From an uncultured Methanobrevibacter sp. (GTDB lineage: Archaea > Methanobacteriota > Methanobacteria > Methanobacteriales > Methanobacteriaceae): a stretch of 22,289 bases of DNA. The stretch spans positions 1-22,289 of the forward strand of contig NZ_ONER01000042.1 of assembly GCF_900316895.1 (NCBI RefSeq). Reading direction: 5' to 3'. Position 1 is the stretch's first letter, and every line of letters starts with the position of its first letter. Below, one piece after another: positions 5,648-13,191 of the stretch. The notes beneath the pieces are model-generated. The model saw only the letters and a program-made list of their open reading frames with translations, did no database searches and was not told the DNA's origin. The position numbers were made by a program, and so were the translations under genes.

Positions 5648-7438
5648 TTATTCAAAAAGACCAAATTTACCCCAATCCGGATCTTGTTTACGTTTTATTT
5701 CAACAAATTCATATAAAGTTTCAAATTCATCTTCTGTTAATTTATCCTTGAATTCCCTTTCAATGAATTTATAATGTTTTTCTGGAACATCAACATATAA
5801 TTCGTCCCCTTCATCAAAATGCTTTCCAACAATAGCATCTTTAATTGCCATAGCTACCCTTTGACCTCTAGGGATAGAAGGTAATGTTTCGCCCTTATCT
5901 TCCATACTAGCTATAACTCCAACATATTCGCCATTTTTATTGATTAATGTTTGACCTTGTTTAACAGTACCGCTAATAGATTCAATTCCAATAATGGCCG
6001 GTTTGCTTTGACGGAAAACCAATTTAGGCAAGGACATGAATTTTGCAGGCTTTATGATAGCATCATAAAATGCCTTTTTCTTTGCTTGTTCCATTTCATC
6101 AATCCATGCTTCATAATCTTCAATAATCTGATAGATTACATCGCCCTGGAATAGTTTAACATCTGAATTTTCTAAATCCTCAACAGAATTAGAGTTAACA
6201 TTTACATTAAAAGCAATGATTGCACCGTGTGCATCATCTTCGTTTAAAGCAATAGATGAATTGATTATATCTCTACGATTTACATCACCAATGTCCGCTT
6301 CACGAATAGGAATGTCCAATTCCTTAAGCAATTTAACAATAGCTTCAAGGGAACCTAAAGTATCCGCTTTAACTAAAACACCTTCATCATCAGTGCTGAT
6401 TGTGATATCTTCAATTTCCTTTAGGATTTCCTCTTCCACATTCTCCTCATCATTTAACACTCTTAAAGGAGAACCTGAAACAACATCATCCAAATTAGGA
6501 GCAGCTATCTTAATACCTGCAGCCGCAACCACTTCATCGAACTTTTGGAATTTCTTTTTAGAATCCCTCATCTCTTCAAGTGGAAGTGGCCTTAAGATAG
6601 ACCTAATCTTGGTTGTTAAAACTTCATTTGAAGAGGTCATTAAAGCTATTTCATCATTAGTTCGCAAAACACCATCATAAATAATACTATCAATAGTGAG
6701 ACCTAAACCAACTTCTTCCTTGATTTCCAATACTGTACCTTTAGCCGGAGCGTCTTCATTAATTTCAAGCTGTTCTGTTAAATATTCTTGAGCAAGACCC
6801 AAAAGCATTGCCAAAACTTCAATAATTCCTTCACCTGACCTAGCACTAATCGGAATAATACTGATTTGTGAAGCGAAATTACTGATCCTATCAAATCTTT
6901 CAGATTGGAAACCCTCTTTGTGAAGGGTACCAACAATCTCATAAACCTTAGTATCCAAAGCTTGCTGTACGCTTGGAGCTTGTTGATTGAAAGATTCTTT
7001 AAAGGAAACTCCTTCATGTGTTTCCCAACCGAAAATCATATCAATTTTGTTTGCAACAACAATGAAAGGAGTTTTATACATCTTAAGAATATTTATTGCT
7101 TCATATGTTTGTGGTTTAAAACCTTCATTAATATCAAGAATTAAAACAGCTAAATCCGCTAAAGCTCCACCACGTTTTCTTAAACTGGTGAATGCAGCGT
7201 GACCTGGAGTATCAATGAAAAATAATCCTGGTATTAAATCTTTGATAGTTAATCGTGATATAAAATTCCCACAGATTTCTTCAATGGTATCATTTGGGAT
7301 TTCTGTAGCACCAATATGTTGTGTAATGCCTCCTGCTTCCTTATCAGCAATAGCACTACCTCTAATATAATCTAATAATGTAGTTTTTCCATGGTCTACA
7401 TGTCCTAAAACTGATACAATTGGGGATCTGATTTTCAT
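5648..7438 (-). CDS. infB: Translation initiation factor aIF5B (IF-2 homologue)
   Basis: GTPase that promotes ribosomal subunit joining during initiation. The 596 residues match archaeal aIF5B, which lacks the long N-terminal extension of the eukaryotic protein. The motifs are G1 GHVDHGKT (12-19), a switch region GGITQHIGATEIP (36-48), G3 DTPGH (76-80), G4 NKID (130-133) and G5 ISARSGEGI near 197-205. The later beta barrel and C-terminal domain include FKVL-type LPKLVFRQSKPAIIGIESISGTVKQGQ split around residues 470-500. No intein interrupts the G1 region, unlike in some archaea. The ATG start has only a weak ribosome binding site (AGAAGAT). It follows ndk after 38 bases. Confidence 0.97.
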   Translation of the reverse strand: MKIRSPIVSVLGHVDHGKTTLLDYIRGSAIADKEAGGITQHIGATEIPNDTIEEICGNFISRLTIKDLIPGLFFIDTPGHAAFTSLRKRGGALADLAVLILDINEGFKPQTYEAINILKMYKTPFIVVANKIDMIFGWETHEGVSFKESFNQQAPSVQQALDTKVYEIVGTLHKEGFQSERFDRISNFASQISIIPISARSGEGIIEVLAMLLGLAQEYLTEQLEINEDAPAKGTVLEIKEEVGLGLTIDSIIYDGVLRTNDEIALMTSSNEVLTTKIRSILRPLPLEEMRDSKKKFQKFDEVVAAAGIKIAAPNLDDVVSGSPLRVLNDEENVEEEILKEIEDITISTDDEGVLVKADTLGSLEAIVKLLKELDIPIREADIGDVNRRDIINSSIALNEDDAHGAIIAFNVNVNSNSVEDLENSDVKLFQGDVIYQIIEDYEAWIDEMEQAKKKAFYDAIIKPAKFMSLPKLVFRQSKPAIIGIESISGTVKQGQTLINKNGEYVGVIASMEDKGETLPSIPRGQRVAMAIKDAIVGKHFDEGDELYVDVPEKHYKFIEREFKDKLTEDEFETLYEFVEIKRKQDPDWGKFGLFE

Positions 7439-7476
7439 AATATCTTCTTTAATAATAAAACTTTTAAAATCTAAAT

Positions 7477-7929
7477 TTATTCATAAATTAAATCATTATC
7501 GATAATTTGATAATCACAAATTTCATCTTCATTAAAGAAAAGACCAATTTCTCTTTCTGCAGATTCAGGAGCGTCTGATGCATGAATAATGTTTCTTCCG
7601 GTATCCATACCAAAGTCTCCTCTAATAGTTCCAAGATCTGCTTCTAAAGGATTGGTTGCTCCAACGATTTTTCTAATAGTGGTAATAGCTTCTTCTCCTT
7701 GAATCACCATTGCAAGACATGGTGAAGAAGTAATATACTCAACTAAACTTGGGAAAAATGGTTTTTCAGCGTGTTCTCCATAATGAGTTTTTGCTAAATC
7801 TTCATCAATTTGAATTAATTTACATGCTACGATTTGAAGACCTTTATCTTCAAAACGGGATAATATTTTACCCATGAGACGTCTTTGAACAGCGTCTGGT
7901 TTCATCATTACAAAACTTTTTTGAATCAT
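7477..7929 (-). CDS. ndk: Nucleoside diphosphate kinase
   Basis: Transfers the gamma phosphate between nucleoside tri- and diphosphates through a phospho-histidine, supplying GTP and other NTPs in the cytoplasm. The 150-residue length is normal. The start is typical (QKSFVMMKPDAVQRRLMGKI), and the active-site motif GRNIIHASDAPESAEREI contains the catalytic His at residue 116. The ATG overlaps the rpl24e stop (ATGA, 4 bases), indicating translational coupling. The order rpl7ae-rps28e-rpl24e-ndk-infB is widely conserved in Euryarchaeota. GTP supply for the two neighbouring initiation GTPases is a plausible functional link. Confidence 0.97.
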   Translation of the reverse strand: MIQKSFVMMKPDAVQRRLMGKILSRFEDKGLQIVACKLIQIDEDLAKTHYGEHAEKPFFPSLVEYITSSPCLAMVIQGEEAITTIRKIVGATNPLEADLGTIRGDFGMDTGRNIIHASDAPESAEREIGLFFNEDEICDYQIIDNDLIYE

Positions 7930-8087
7930 TGTTTAACCCATTTAACTTTTCTTGGAACTCTTCCGAGTTTAATCATATTTTTTTCGCATTTGCTGCTACA
8001 AAAGAAATAAATTGAACCGTCTCTTTTAACGTACATTTTTCCTGTACCTTCTTCTATTTCTTTATTACAGAATGAACAAGTTCTCAT
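7926..8087 (-). CDS. rpl24e: 50S ribosomal protein L24e
   Basis: A 53-residue zinc-ribbon protein of the large subunit. The translation starts MRTCSFCNKEIEEGTGKMYV and has the CxxC pair at residues 4 and 7. A second metal pair lies in FFCSSKCEKN (Cys 30 and 34), and the C-terminus is basic (LGRVPRKVKWVKQ). The ATG start has AAGGTG seven bases upstream, lying just after the rps28e stop. Its own TGA overlaps the ndk ATG. Confidence 0.95.
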   Translation of the reverse strand: MRTCSFCNKEIEEGTGKMYVKRDGSIYFFCSSKCEKNMIKLGRVPRKVKWVKQ

Positions 8088-8101
8088 GCTTTTACACCTT
8101 C

Positions 8102-8308
8102 TTAAGGAGTTCTAATTTCTTTAGCTTCTCTAATTGTATCAAGTAACATTAAAATGTCGCCTTTTCTTACAGGACCCATAATGTTTCTTGTTAAAATTCT
8201 TCCTTTGTCTCTACCATCGAGGATTCTGCATTTGATTTGCATAACCTCACCAGTCATACCAGTTCTTTTTAAAACTTCAATGACTTCAGCAGGAGTTCCT
8301 TCTTCCAT
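8102..8308 (-). CDS. rps28e: 30S ribosomal protein S28e
   Basis: A 68-residue OB-fold protein of the small subunit found in archaea and eukaryotes. Recognised by EVIEVLKRTGMTGEVMQIKCRIL (about 8-30), GRDKGRILTRNIMGPVRKGDILMLLDT (about 32-58) and the C-terminal REAKEIRTP. The start ATG (8306-8308) is preceded by GGTGAT at the right distance, which favours it over internal starts. It lies 34 bases downstream of rpl7ae and 14 bases before rpl24e. Confidence 0.96.
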   Translation of the reverse strand: MEEGTPAEVIEVLKRTGMTGEVMQIKCRILDGRDKGRILTRNIMGPVRKGDILMLLDTIREAKEIRTP

Positions 8309-8342
8309 TTAAATCACCGTAAAAATCCTTAAAAGAATTTAT

Positions 8343-8711
8343 CTATTCTTTTAATTCAGCAACTTTTTCTACGATTTCAGCTACAGCAGCTTCAGCGTCA
8401 CCAGCATCAACAATACATGCGGAAGCAGTACCAACAGTTAAACCAGCAGCGATACCTACTTGTTCTTTGGTTGGTAAGTAAACGTAAGGAATTTCTTTTT
8501 CATCAGCTAAGACAGGAATGTGTGCAACGATTTCAGCAGGATCAACATCTTCTGCGATAACAACTAATGCTGCATCTCCTCTTTCGATGAATTTGGTTAC
8601 TTCGTTAGTACCTTTTGCTACTTTACCAGTAGATTGTGCGGTTTCTAATGCTTCTTCAGCTTGTTTAGCTAATTCTTCAGGTGTGTCAAATTTTACATAA
8701 ATGTTTGCCAT
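8343..8711 (-). CDS. rpl7ae: 50S ribosomal protein L7Ae
   Basis: Binds kink-turn RNA motifs in the large ribosomal subunit, and in archaea is also the core protein of box C/D and H/ACA RNPs and of RNase P. Starting at MANIYVKFDTPEEL the protein has 122 residues, with the conserved KGTNEVTKFIERGDAALVVIAEDVDP block that contacts the kink-turn and a TVGTASACIVDAG segment near the C-terminus. An ATG seven codons upstream (8730-8732) is in frame, but it lies before the strong AAGGAGGT ribosome binding site (8716-8725 region). The ATG at 8709-8711 is therefore the start. It is the first gene of the long cluster. Its upstream region is unusually long and structured (see the 8712-9089 entry). Confidence 0.95.
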   Translation of the reverse strand: MANIYVKFDTPEELAKQAEEALETAQSTGKVAKGTNEVTKFIERGDAALVVIAEDVDPAEIVAHIPVLADEKEIPYVYLPTKEQVGIAAGLTVGTASACIVDAGDAEAAVAEIVEKVAELKE

Positions 8712-8730
8712 AATATATACCTCCTTTTTC

Positions 8731-8757
8731 ATCTGGCATTGCCATCCATCGGCAGAT
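8731..8757 (-). promoter_or_regulatory. Structured element in the rpl7ae leader; weak kink-turn candidate
   Basis: On the minus strand the RNA reads AUCUG-CC-GAUGGAUGGCAAUGC-CAGAU. Two folds compete. One is a 5-bp AUCUG/CAGAU stem. The other is a short UGG/CCA helix flanked on both sides by GA, with GCC as a 3-base bulge, which is the layout of a kink-turn core. The outer helix of the kink-turn version is poor (U-U, then C-G and U-A), so it does not meet the full consensus. Its place six bases before the GGAGG site would suit translational autoregulation by L7Ae. Confidence 0.3.
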
Positions 8758-8882
8758 ATTATAATCCATTTTGAATCATAATATTATTTAATTACTGCTT
8801 TAAACCACTCCAATTATTTTATAGAGTAATCTAATAGCATTTAATAATACTAATTCTTGAATAATTCATATATCACTAAATA

Positions 8883-8911
8883 TAATCCCGTAAGAAAAAA
8901 TAGGGGGATTA
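8883..8911. repeat. Inverted repeat TAATCCC / GGGATTA
   Basis: TAATCCC at 8883-8889 and GGGATTA at 8905-8911 form a perfect 7-bp inverted repeat around a 15-base purine-rich loop. It lies in the gene-free region between rpl7ae and the histone gene. In transcripts of either strand it could fold as a hairpin; on the minus strand the loop holds a run of six U. Confidence 0.55.
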
Positions 8912-9048
8912 GACTTTCAATACAAATACTTCTGAATTTCAATAATTTTTAGCAAAACTAAAAATAAAAATTTAGTAATTAATGAAATAATTCTAGAGAA
9001 CTAGACAATAATAAATTGGTTAGTATAGTATATAAATGTTGTAAAAGA

Positions 9049-9067
9049 GATAGTAAAAATTACTATC
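9049..9067 (-). terminator. Hairpin downstream of the histone gene
   Basis: GATAGTAA (9049-9056) and TTACTATC (9060-9067) form a perfect 8-bp inverted repeat with a 3-base loop, 23 bases past the histone stop codon. It lies between the histone gene and the next TATA box (9029-9036) and so fits a 3' end or stabilising hairpin of the histone mRNA. The T-run after it on the minus strand is short. Confidence 0.4.
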
Positions 9068-9089
9068 TTGAAAATGATCATCAACAAAT

Positions 9090-9290
9090 CTATTTGATTG
9101 CTAATTTTACATCTTCAGCTTTTACGGTTTTTCTGCCTGCGTGGCGAGCAAATCCTACAGCTTTTTGTGCGATTTCGTTACCGTAGTCTTCGATTGCTTC
9201 GGTTAAAGCGACTTTTGCATCATCACTTACTCTTTGTGCACCAGCATTTTTGAGGACTCTGCCTACAGGAGCAATTGGTAATTCACTCAT
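9090..9290 (-). CDS. Archaeal histone (HMf/HMt type)
   Basis: A 66-residue histone-fold protein that dimerises and wraps DNA. The sequence MSELPIAPVGRVLKNAGAQRVSDDAKVALTEAIEDYG... ending AGRKTVKAEDVKLAIK has the whole fold: helix 1 PIAPVGRVLKNAG, the long central helix, and the conserved RKTVKAEDVKLA end. There are no tails. It is a single-gene unit with its own TATA box (9340-9347), a leader of about 25 bases and an AGGTG ribosome binding site six bases before the ATG. Confidence 0.97.
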   Translation of the reverse strand: MSELPIAPVGRVLKNAGAQRVSDDAKVALTEAIEDYGNEIAQKAVGFARHAGRKTVKAEDVKLAIK

Positions 9291-9339
9291 AATTTACACC
9301 TCACATTTAACTTGGTTAATAATAGTTTTAATTTGCTTA

Positions 9340-9347
9340 TATATAAA
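9340..9347 (-). promoter_or_regulatory. TATA box of the histone gene
   Basis: TTTATATA on the minus strand, within ATTTATATATAA, about 50 bases before the ATG, predicting a start near 9315. The rest of the 249-base gap between thrC and the histone gene is AT-rich, with a T-rich minus-strand tract at about 9485-9530 that probably ends the thrC transcript. No gene was seen. Confidence 0.6.
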
Positions 9348-9539
9348 TCTATTGGTGTTACATCGGTGATTTTTAAAAATTTCAACATATCTTACCATGA
9401 TATTTTAACATAAATAGTGACATGAATATATTTTGAAATGTTTTTCATATATCGGTTTAATTAAAAAAAGTATAAATTTTGTTCGAATATAAAAGAATTA
9501 AAAGAAAAAATTAAAATTAAAAGAGATTTAAAGCAATAT

Positions 9540-10736
9540 TTATTTGTTCATCAAAATCTCTCTTAAAGTATCTATATCAGCATCAACCTGTGTAGGTTGT
9601 GTACATGCATCAATAGCAGTATTAGGATCTTTAAGCAGGTGTCCAGTAACTACACAAGTAATGGTTTCACCTTTATCAATTACACTTTCCGCTACAAGTT
9701 TTTTAAGACCTGCAATAGAAGCGGCTGATGCCGGTTCAACACCAATACCCTCAGTTCTTGCCAATAATTTTTGTGCATCAAGGATTTCCTCATCAGTTAC
9801 AGTTTCTGAGTAACCATTTGAATCATAAATAGCATTTAAAGCTTTAATGTCACTGACCGGAGCACCAATACGTATTGCTGTTGCAATGGTTTCTGGATTT
9901 TCTACAGGTACAACACGTCTGTCTCCTTTCTTAAATGCATTTGTAACAGGACATGCACCCTCCGCCTGAATACCAGTCATCATCGGCAGATCTTTTATGA
10001 AACCTGCATCATGGAATTCGCTAACTCCTTTCCAGATAGCTGAAATGTTACCTGCATTACCTACAGGCAAGATGATTCTATCAGGAGCTTGCCATCCTAA
10101 ATCACGAACAATTTCATAACCTATGGTTTTTTGCCCTTCCAATCTGTAAGGGTTGATTGAATTTAATAAGTAAAGATGTTTTTCTAATGCAAGAGCAGTC
10201 ATTGCTTCAAGAGCTTCATCAAAGTTTCCATTTATTGACATTACTTCAGCACCATGGAACATTGCCTGTGCCAATTTACCTAATGCAACCTTTCCTGAAG
10301 GCAAGAATACGATACATCTCAATCCTGCACGGGCAGCATAAGCTGAAAGTGATGCGGAAGTGTTACCGGTTGAAGCGCAACCTACAGTATGAACTCCCAA
10401 TTCCATTGCTTTTGTCATACCTACGGTCATTCCCCTGTCCTTGAAACTTCCAGTCGGGTTGGACCCTTCAACTTTAACATAGAGGTTGACTCCTAGCTCT
10501 TCACCTAATTTGTCACATTTGCAGAATGGGGTTCCACCTTCATCAAGGGAAACGATTTTTGTCTCATCTACAGGAATGCACTCTTTAAATTTCCATAAAT
10601 TATCTCTTCTACCATCAAAAATGTCTTTTGAAACATCTATCTCATTGACGAGCTCAAGTACTGACCCACACTTTTCACAGGTGTAGATTACTTCATCGTC
10701 ATCATATTCTTCTCCACAAGAAACACATCTTATCAT
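9540..10736 (-). CDS. thrC: Threonine synthase
   Basis: PLP enzyme converting O-phosphohomoserine to threonine. The 398-residue protein starts with a zinc-ribbon-like segment (C4, C7, C20, C23) that is common in archaeal threonine synthases. Next come the PLP-lysine motif GSNPTGSFKDRGMTV with Lys at 99, the phosphate-binding CASTGNTSASLSAYAARAG region near 119-137, and GNAGNISAIWKG near 227-238. The ATG at 10734-10736 follows AGTGAT. It lies 33 bases after the SpoIIM-like gene, whose stop codon overlaps a TATA-like box (10771-10778). It may therefore be read from its own promoter as well as from trpS. Confidence 0.95.
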   Translation of the reverse strand: MIRCVSCGEEYDDDEVIYTCEKCGSVLELVNEIDVSKDIFDGRRDNLWKFKECIPVDETKIVSLDEGGTPFCKCDKLGEELGVNLYVKVEGSNPTGSFKDRGMTVGMTKAMELGVHTVGCASTGNTSASLSAYAARAGLRCIVFLPSGKVALGKLAQAMFHGAEVMSINGNFDEALEAMTALALEKHLYLLNSINPYRLEGQKTIGYEIVRDLGWQAPDRIILPVGNAGNISAIWKGVSEFHDAGFIKDLPMMTGIQAEGACPVTNAFKKGDRRVVPVENPETIATAIRIGAPVSDIKALNAIYDSNGYSETVTDEEILDAQKLLARTEGIGVEPASAASIAGLKKLVAESVIDKGETITCVVTGHLLKDPNTAIDACTQPTQVDADIDTLREILMNK

Positions 10737-10769
10737 AAAAAATCACTATCTATATCTTTTTAATTAGTT

Positions 10770-11387
10770 TTATATAAAATTTAATATCAATTCGGCAATA
10801 GGGAGTGTCAAATAAGTTTCAACAAAACCTGCAATTGCCATCAATATTGAAGCAATAACAAAGAGAATTATTGCCTGTTTTAATTTAACGACACTTTCAT
10901 CAAACGAAATTCTCAATAGCTCCTTAACCGGTCCATTGTCCTGGCCATACAATGTTTTGAGGAACTTGAACACAAAGTTAAATAATACAAATCCTGATGC
11001 GCAAGCCAATATGCATGATGAAAATTCAAAAATGCCATGAGGAACTATTAAAAGCAGGGACTGAAACAAATCATCGGTTGTCGCTACATAGTAACCTGCA
11101 AAAAAGCCATTAAATCCAAGTATCACTGCCGAAATGAAGCATGTCACTCCAAATAGGAACATTGCAATCACAATCCGAATATTATTCAGGAATATGCTCT
11201 GGAAAGTTAATTTGATAGTGCCCTGCTGGACCTGATGGGTCAAATCCTCAACCACAGGATTGAAATAGCTATACAGATACGGCTCTAAAAAATAGCCTAA
11301 TAGCAAAGAAATGAATAAAATAGCTACTGATGCATAAACAGCCAATTTATTTTCACGAAATGCAGATTTAACTTCTTCAAGAATCAT
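10770..11387 (-). CDS. SpoIIM/DUF95-family integral membrane protein
   Basis: A 205-residue polytopic membrane protein. Hydrophobic segments lie near residues 15-35, 70-97, 105-145 (probably two passes) and 172-200. Two sequence marks identify the family: PHGIFEFSSC near 122-131 and the C-terminal GFVETYLTLP near 187-196, which match the PHG-x-E and E-x-x-x-T-P motifs of SpoIIM-like proteins. The bacterial member acts in sporulation, but archaeal members have no established function. A general role in membrane or wall remodelling is only a guess. The ATG overlaps the trpS stop (ATGA), so it is co-translated with trpS; no separate ribosome binding site is evident. Confidence 0.85.
   Translation of the reverse strand: MILEEVKSAFRENKLAVYASVAILFISLLLGYFLEPYLYSYFNPVVEDLTHQVQQGTIKLTFQSIFLNNIRIVIAMFLFGVTCFISAVILGFNGFFAGYYVATTDDLFQSLLLIVPHGIFEFSSCILACASGFVLFNFVFKFLKTLYGQDNGPVKELLRISFDESVVKLKQAIILFVIASILMAIAGFVETYLTLPIAELILNFI
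10771..10778 (-). promoter_or_regulatory. TATA-like box before thrC
   Basis: TTTATATA on the minus strand, overlapping the stop codon of the SpoIIM-like gene and 35 bases before the thrC ATG. This would give a very short leader of about 12 bases that still contains AGTGAT. The match is good, but AT-richness makes chance occurrence possible. Confidence 0.4.
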
Positions 11388-12481
11388 ATCAATGTTTTGG
11401 CAACTTCTCTTGCTTCAACTTGCTTTTCGTGCAAATCATCCATGAACTCTTCCATCAGCTCGGCGGTTCTGAGTTTGCATTCACCGCATCTCAATGTTCC
11501 GTTCAAACAGTCCTGTCTGATTTTTTCAAGCTCAGAATCATCATCGATGAAATGGTATAACAGCATTTCGTATATTACACATTTGTCGACTTCGCCGCCC
11601 AATTCCTCCTGCTCTTTCAAGGTTTCTCTTCCACCGGTTTTTGCAGATTTGACCTTTTTAACGGCGGTTTTGGTGTCATCGTTGAGATAGATTGCAGTAG
11701 CCGGCTTTGAACTGCTCATCTTGTCACCGGTCAGACCTGTCAGGAACCTGTGATATGTGGAAGCGGGTGATATGAATCCCTCTTCTTCATTGAGCTTATG
11801 TGCAATATCTCTTGTTAGCCTTATGTGAGGGTCCTGGTCTATTCCTACAGGAACAACAACCTTTTTGGGACCTCCGAACTCTTCAATCTGTGGAAGCAAA
11901 ATGTCTGCAACCTGGAATAAAGGTGCCTGAACGTGAGCAATGTTTGTTGAATTTTCAAAACCGTAAATAGCCCTTAACTGACTGAAGTTGGTTTTGATTG
12001 AAGCCTTGAATGCCAAATTCTTCAGCAGGTTATTTTGTGATTGCAAATAAACATTTACATTATCCCTTTCAAGGTCAAGGCCCAATGCAATCCAATTTGT
12101 CAGATATTCGTTTACTGCAATTTCACGGCCCTTTTCAAAGCTCATGTCACGTGCGGCATATGCTTCAAGGTCTGCAATCGGCAAGGACAACATTGCCCCC
12201 ATGTCCTGATACCATTTGATTTGGTCAACTACCATCTTATGACCAATATGCATTTGTCCACTTGGCATCATACCGGTTACAACAGCAAAATCTTTATTTT
12301 GATTGATTAAATTATTTATTTCATTGAATTCTCTGTGTCCGAAGATTACTCCCCTTTTCATCAGTCTTTGAGGATTTTTAACATCTCCAATCATGTCTGA
12401 AATTTTACCAATACCAAATTTGTTAACTAACTTATCATAATCTAGGCTGAATGATGCCCATGGATCGATTAAATCTGCCAT
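11384..12481 (-). CDS. trpS: Tryptophanyl-tRNA synthetase, probably with a [4Fe-4S] cluster
   Basis: Class I synthetase charging tRNA-Trp. The 365 residues contain the HIGH motif at 78-81 (PSGQMHIGH) and the KMSKS-type motif GDKMSSSK at 252-259, plus VGIDQDPHIRLTRD near 212-225. The C-terminal domain has cysteines at 301, 325, 332 and 335, spaced C-x23-C-x6-C-x2-C. This is almost the C-x22-C-x6-C-x2-C pattern that binds a [4Fe-4S] cluster near the anticodon-recognition region in Thermotoga maritima TrpRS. The ATG is preceded by GGTGAT. A TATA-like box (TTTTATATTT, minus, 12535-12544) lies 54 bases upstream. It is the first gene of trpS-spoIIM-thrC. Confidence 0.95.
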   Translation of the reverse strand: MADLIDPWASFSLDYDKLVNKFGIGKISDMIGDVKNPQRLMKRGVIFGHREFNEINNLINQNKDFAVVTGMMPSGQMHIGHKMVVDQIKWYQDMGAMLSLPIADLEAYAARDMSFEKGREIAVNEYLTNWIALGLDLERDNVNVYLQSQNNLLKNLAFKASIKTNFSQLRAIYGFENSTNIAHVQAPLFQVADILLPQIEEFGGPKKVVVPVGIDQDPHIRLTRDIAHKLNEEEGFISPASTYHRFLTGLTGDKMSSSKPATAIYLNDDTKTAVKKVKSAKTGGRETLKEQEELGGEVDKCVIYEMLLYHFIDDDSELEKIRQDCLNGTLRCGECKLRTAELMEEFMDDLHEKQVEAREVAKTLI

Positions 12482-12534
12482 ATTATCACCACTACTAATG
12501 TTAAATTAAACTTACGATTAAAAATTATTATAGT

Positions 12535-12544
12535 AAATATAAAA
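12535..12544 (-). promoter_or_regulatory. TATA-like box of trpS
   Basis: TTTTATATTT on the minus strand, 54 bases before the trpS ATG, predicting a leader of about 30 bases containing the GGTGAT ribosome binding site. The 98-base gap to endA holds nothing else I can support. Confidence 0.45.
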
Positions 12545-12579
12545 GTATATTAAAATATAAATGATTTCTTTAATTAAAC

Positions 12580-13095
12580 TTATGGTCTAGTCCATTCGAT
12601 ATTATAGTAGGTTATGTCAAAATCCTCATCGACAATTGCCAAAAGAAGTTTCTTGTTAACACCATGAGAAACTCTCACATAACTTGCAAAATCAAGCGCA
12701 TTGATGTCATAATTTTCAAAGATTATTTTGACCAGATAATCGGAATGCCCCTGACCAGGACCTCCTCCACGATTATACAACCTAAATTCGGTGCCATACT
12801 TAAAACCGGTTTTGATAACATAACCACGGTCTTTCAAGTCACGATAAACAACATATTTGCCGTAAAGCTCCTGTCCCTTTAAAAGGTCGATTAAATAGCC
12901 AACACTGCATTTGACATCCTCCTCATAGATATCTAAACGACCCTTTTCCTGCAAATAGCAAGCCTCAATTAATGAAAGGTGAAGGAAATCTGATTCGATT
13001 TTACCGAATTTGCTTTTTTCATGTAAAGCTATCGGTCTTTTGCTTCCCTCTTCAATTTTAATTGAAACAATATCATTAGATAAATCTCCACGCAT
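12580..13095 (-). CDS. endA: tRNA-splicing endonuclease
   Basis: Cuts the bulge-helix-bulge motif to remove introns from archaeal tRNAs. The 171 residues match the short homotetrameric type (as in Methanocaldococcus). The N-terminal domain includes FLHLSLIEACYLQEKGRLDIY. The C-terminal nuclease domain has YGKYVVYRDLKDRGYVIKTGFKYGTEFRLY, with the catalytic Tyr near 107. The GHSDYLVK block supplies the catalytic His at 117, and VNKKLLLAIVD supplies the catalytic Lys at 148/149. The ATG has GGTG five bases upstream, and a TATA-like TTTTATATAA (minus, 13153-13162) suggests its own promoter. Confidence 0.94.
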   Translation of the reverse strand: MRGDLSNDIVSIKIEEGSKRPIALHEKSKFGKIESDFLHLSLIEACYLQEKGRLDIYEEDVKCSVGYLIDLLKGQELYGKYVVYRDLKDRGYVIKTGFKYGTEFRLYNRGGGPGQGHSDYLVKIIFENYDINALDFASYVRVSHGVNKKLLLAIVDEDFDITYYNIEWTRP

Positions 13096-13152
13096 TAAAA
13101 CACCGCAAAAAGAAATAAATTATATTTAATGCTTATTACTTTGAAAAAAATA

Positions 13153-13162
13153 TTATATAAAA
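13153..13162 (-). promoter_or_regulatory. TATA-like box of endA
   Basis: TTTTATATAA on the minus strand about 60 bases before the endA ATG. It is preceded by a T-rich tract (minus) that may end the dtxR transcript. Confidence 0.4.
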
Positions 13163-13191
13163 TTTTTGTAAAAAAAAGAGTTGAAAAAAAG

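Larger units (their letters stand above)
8712..9089 (-). promoter_or_regulatory. rpl7ae upstream region: TATA box, long leader and hairpins
   Basis: This 378-base stretch has no gene I can support. A good TATA box, TTTATATA on the minus strand, is at 9029-9036, implying a leader of roughly 290 bases if it serves rpl7ae. A second TATA-like sequence (TATAAAAT, minus, near 8817-8824) would give a leader of about 80 bases. Inside lie a TAATCCC...GGGATTA inverted repeat (8883-8911) and, just before the ribosome binding site, a folded GA-containing element (8731-8757). A separate small RNA between the two promoters is also possible. Confidence 0.45.

Noticed and set aside
8712..8732. Longer rpl7ae start (ATG at 8730-8732 giving seven extra residues)
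   Set aside because: The AAGGAGGT ribosome binding site lies inside those extra codons, and the conserved protein begins at MANIYVKF, so the downstream ATG is used.
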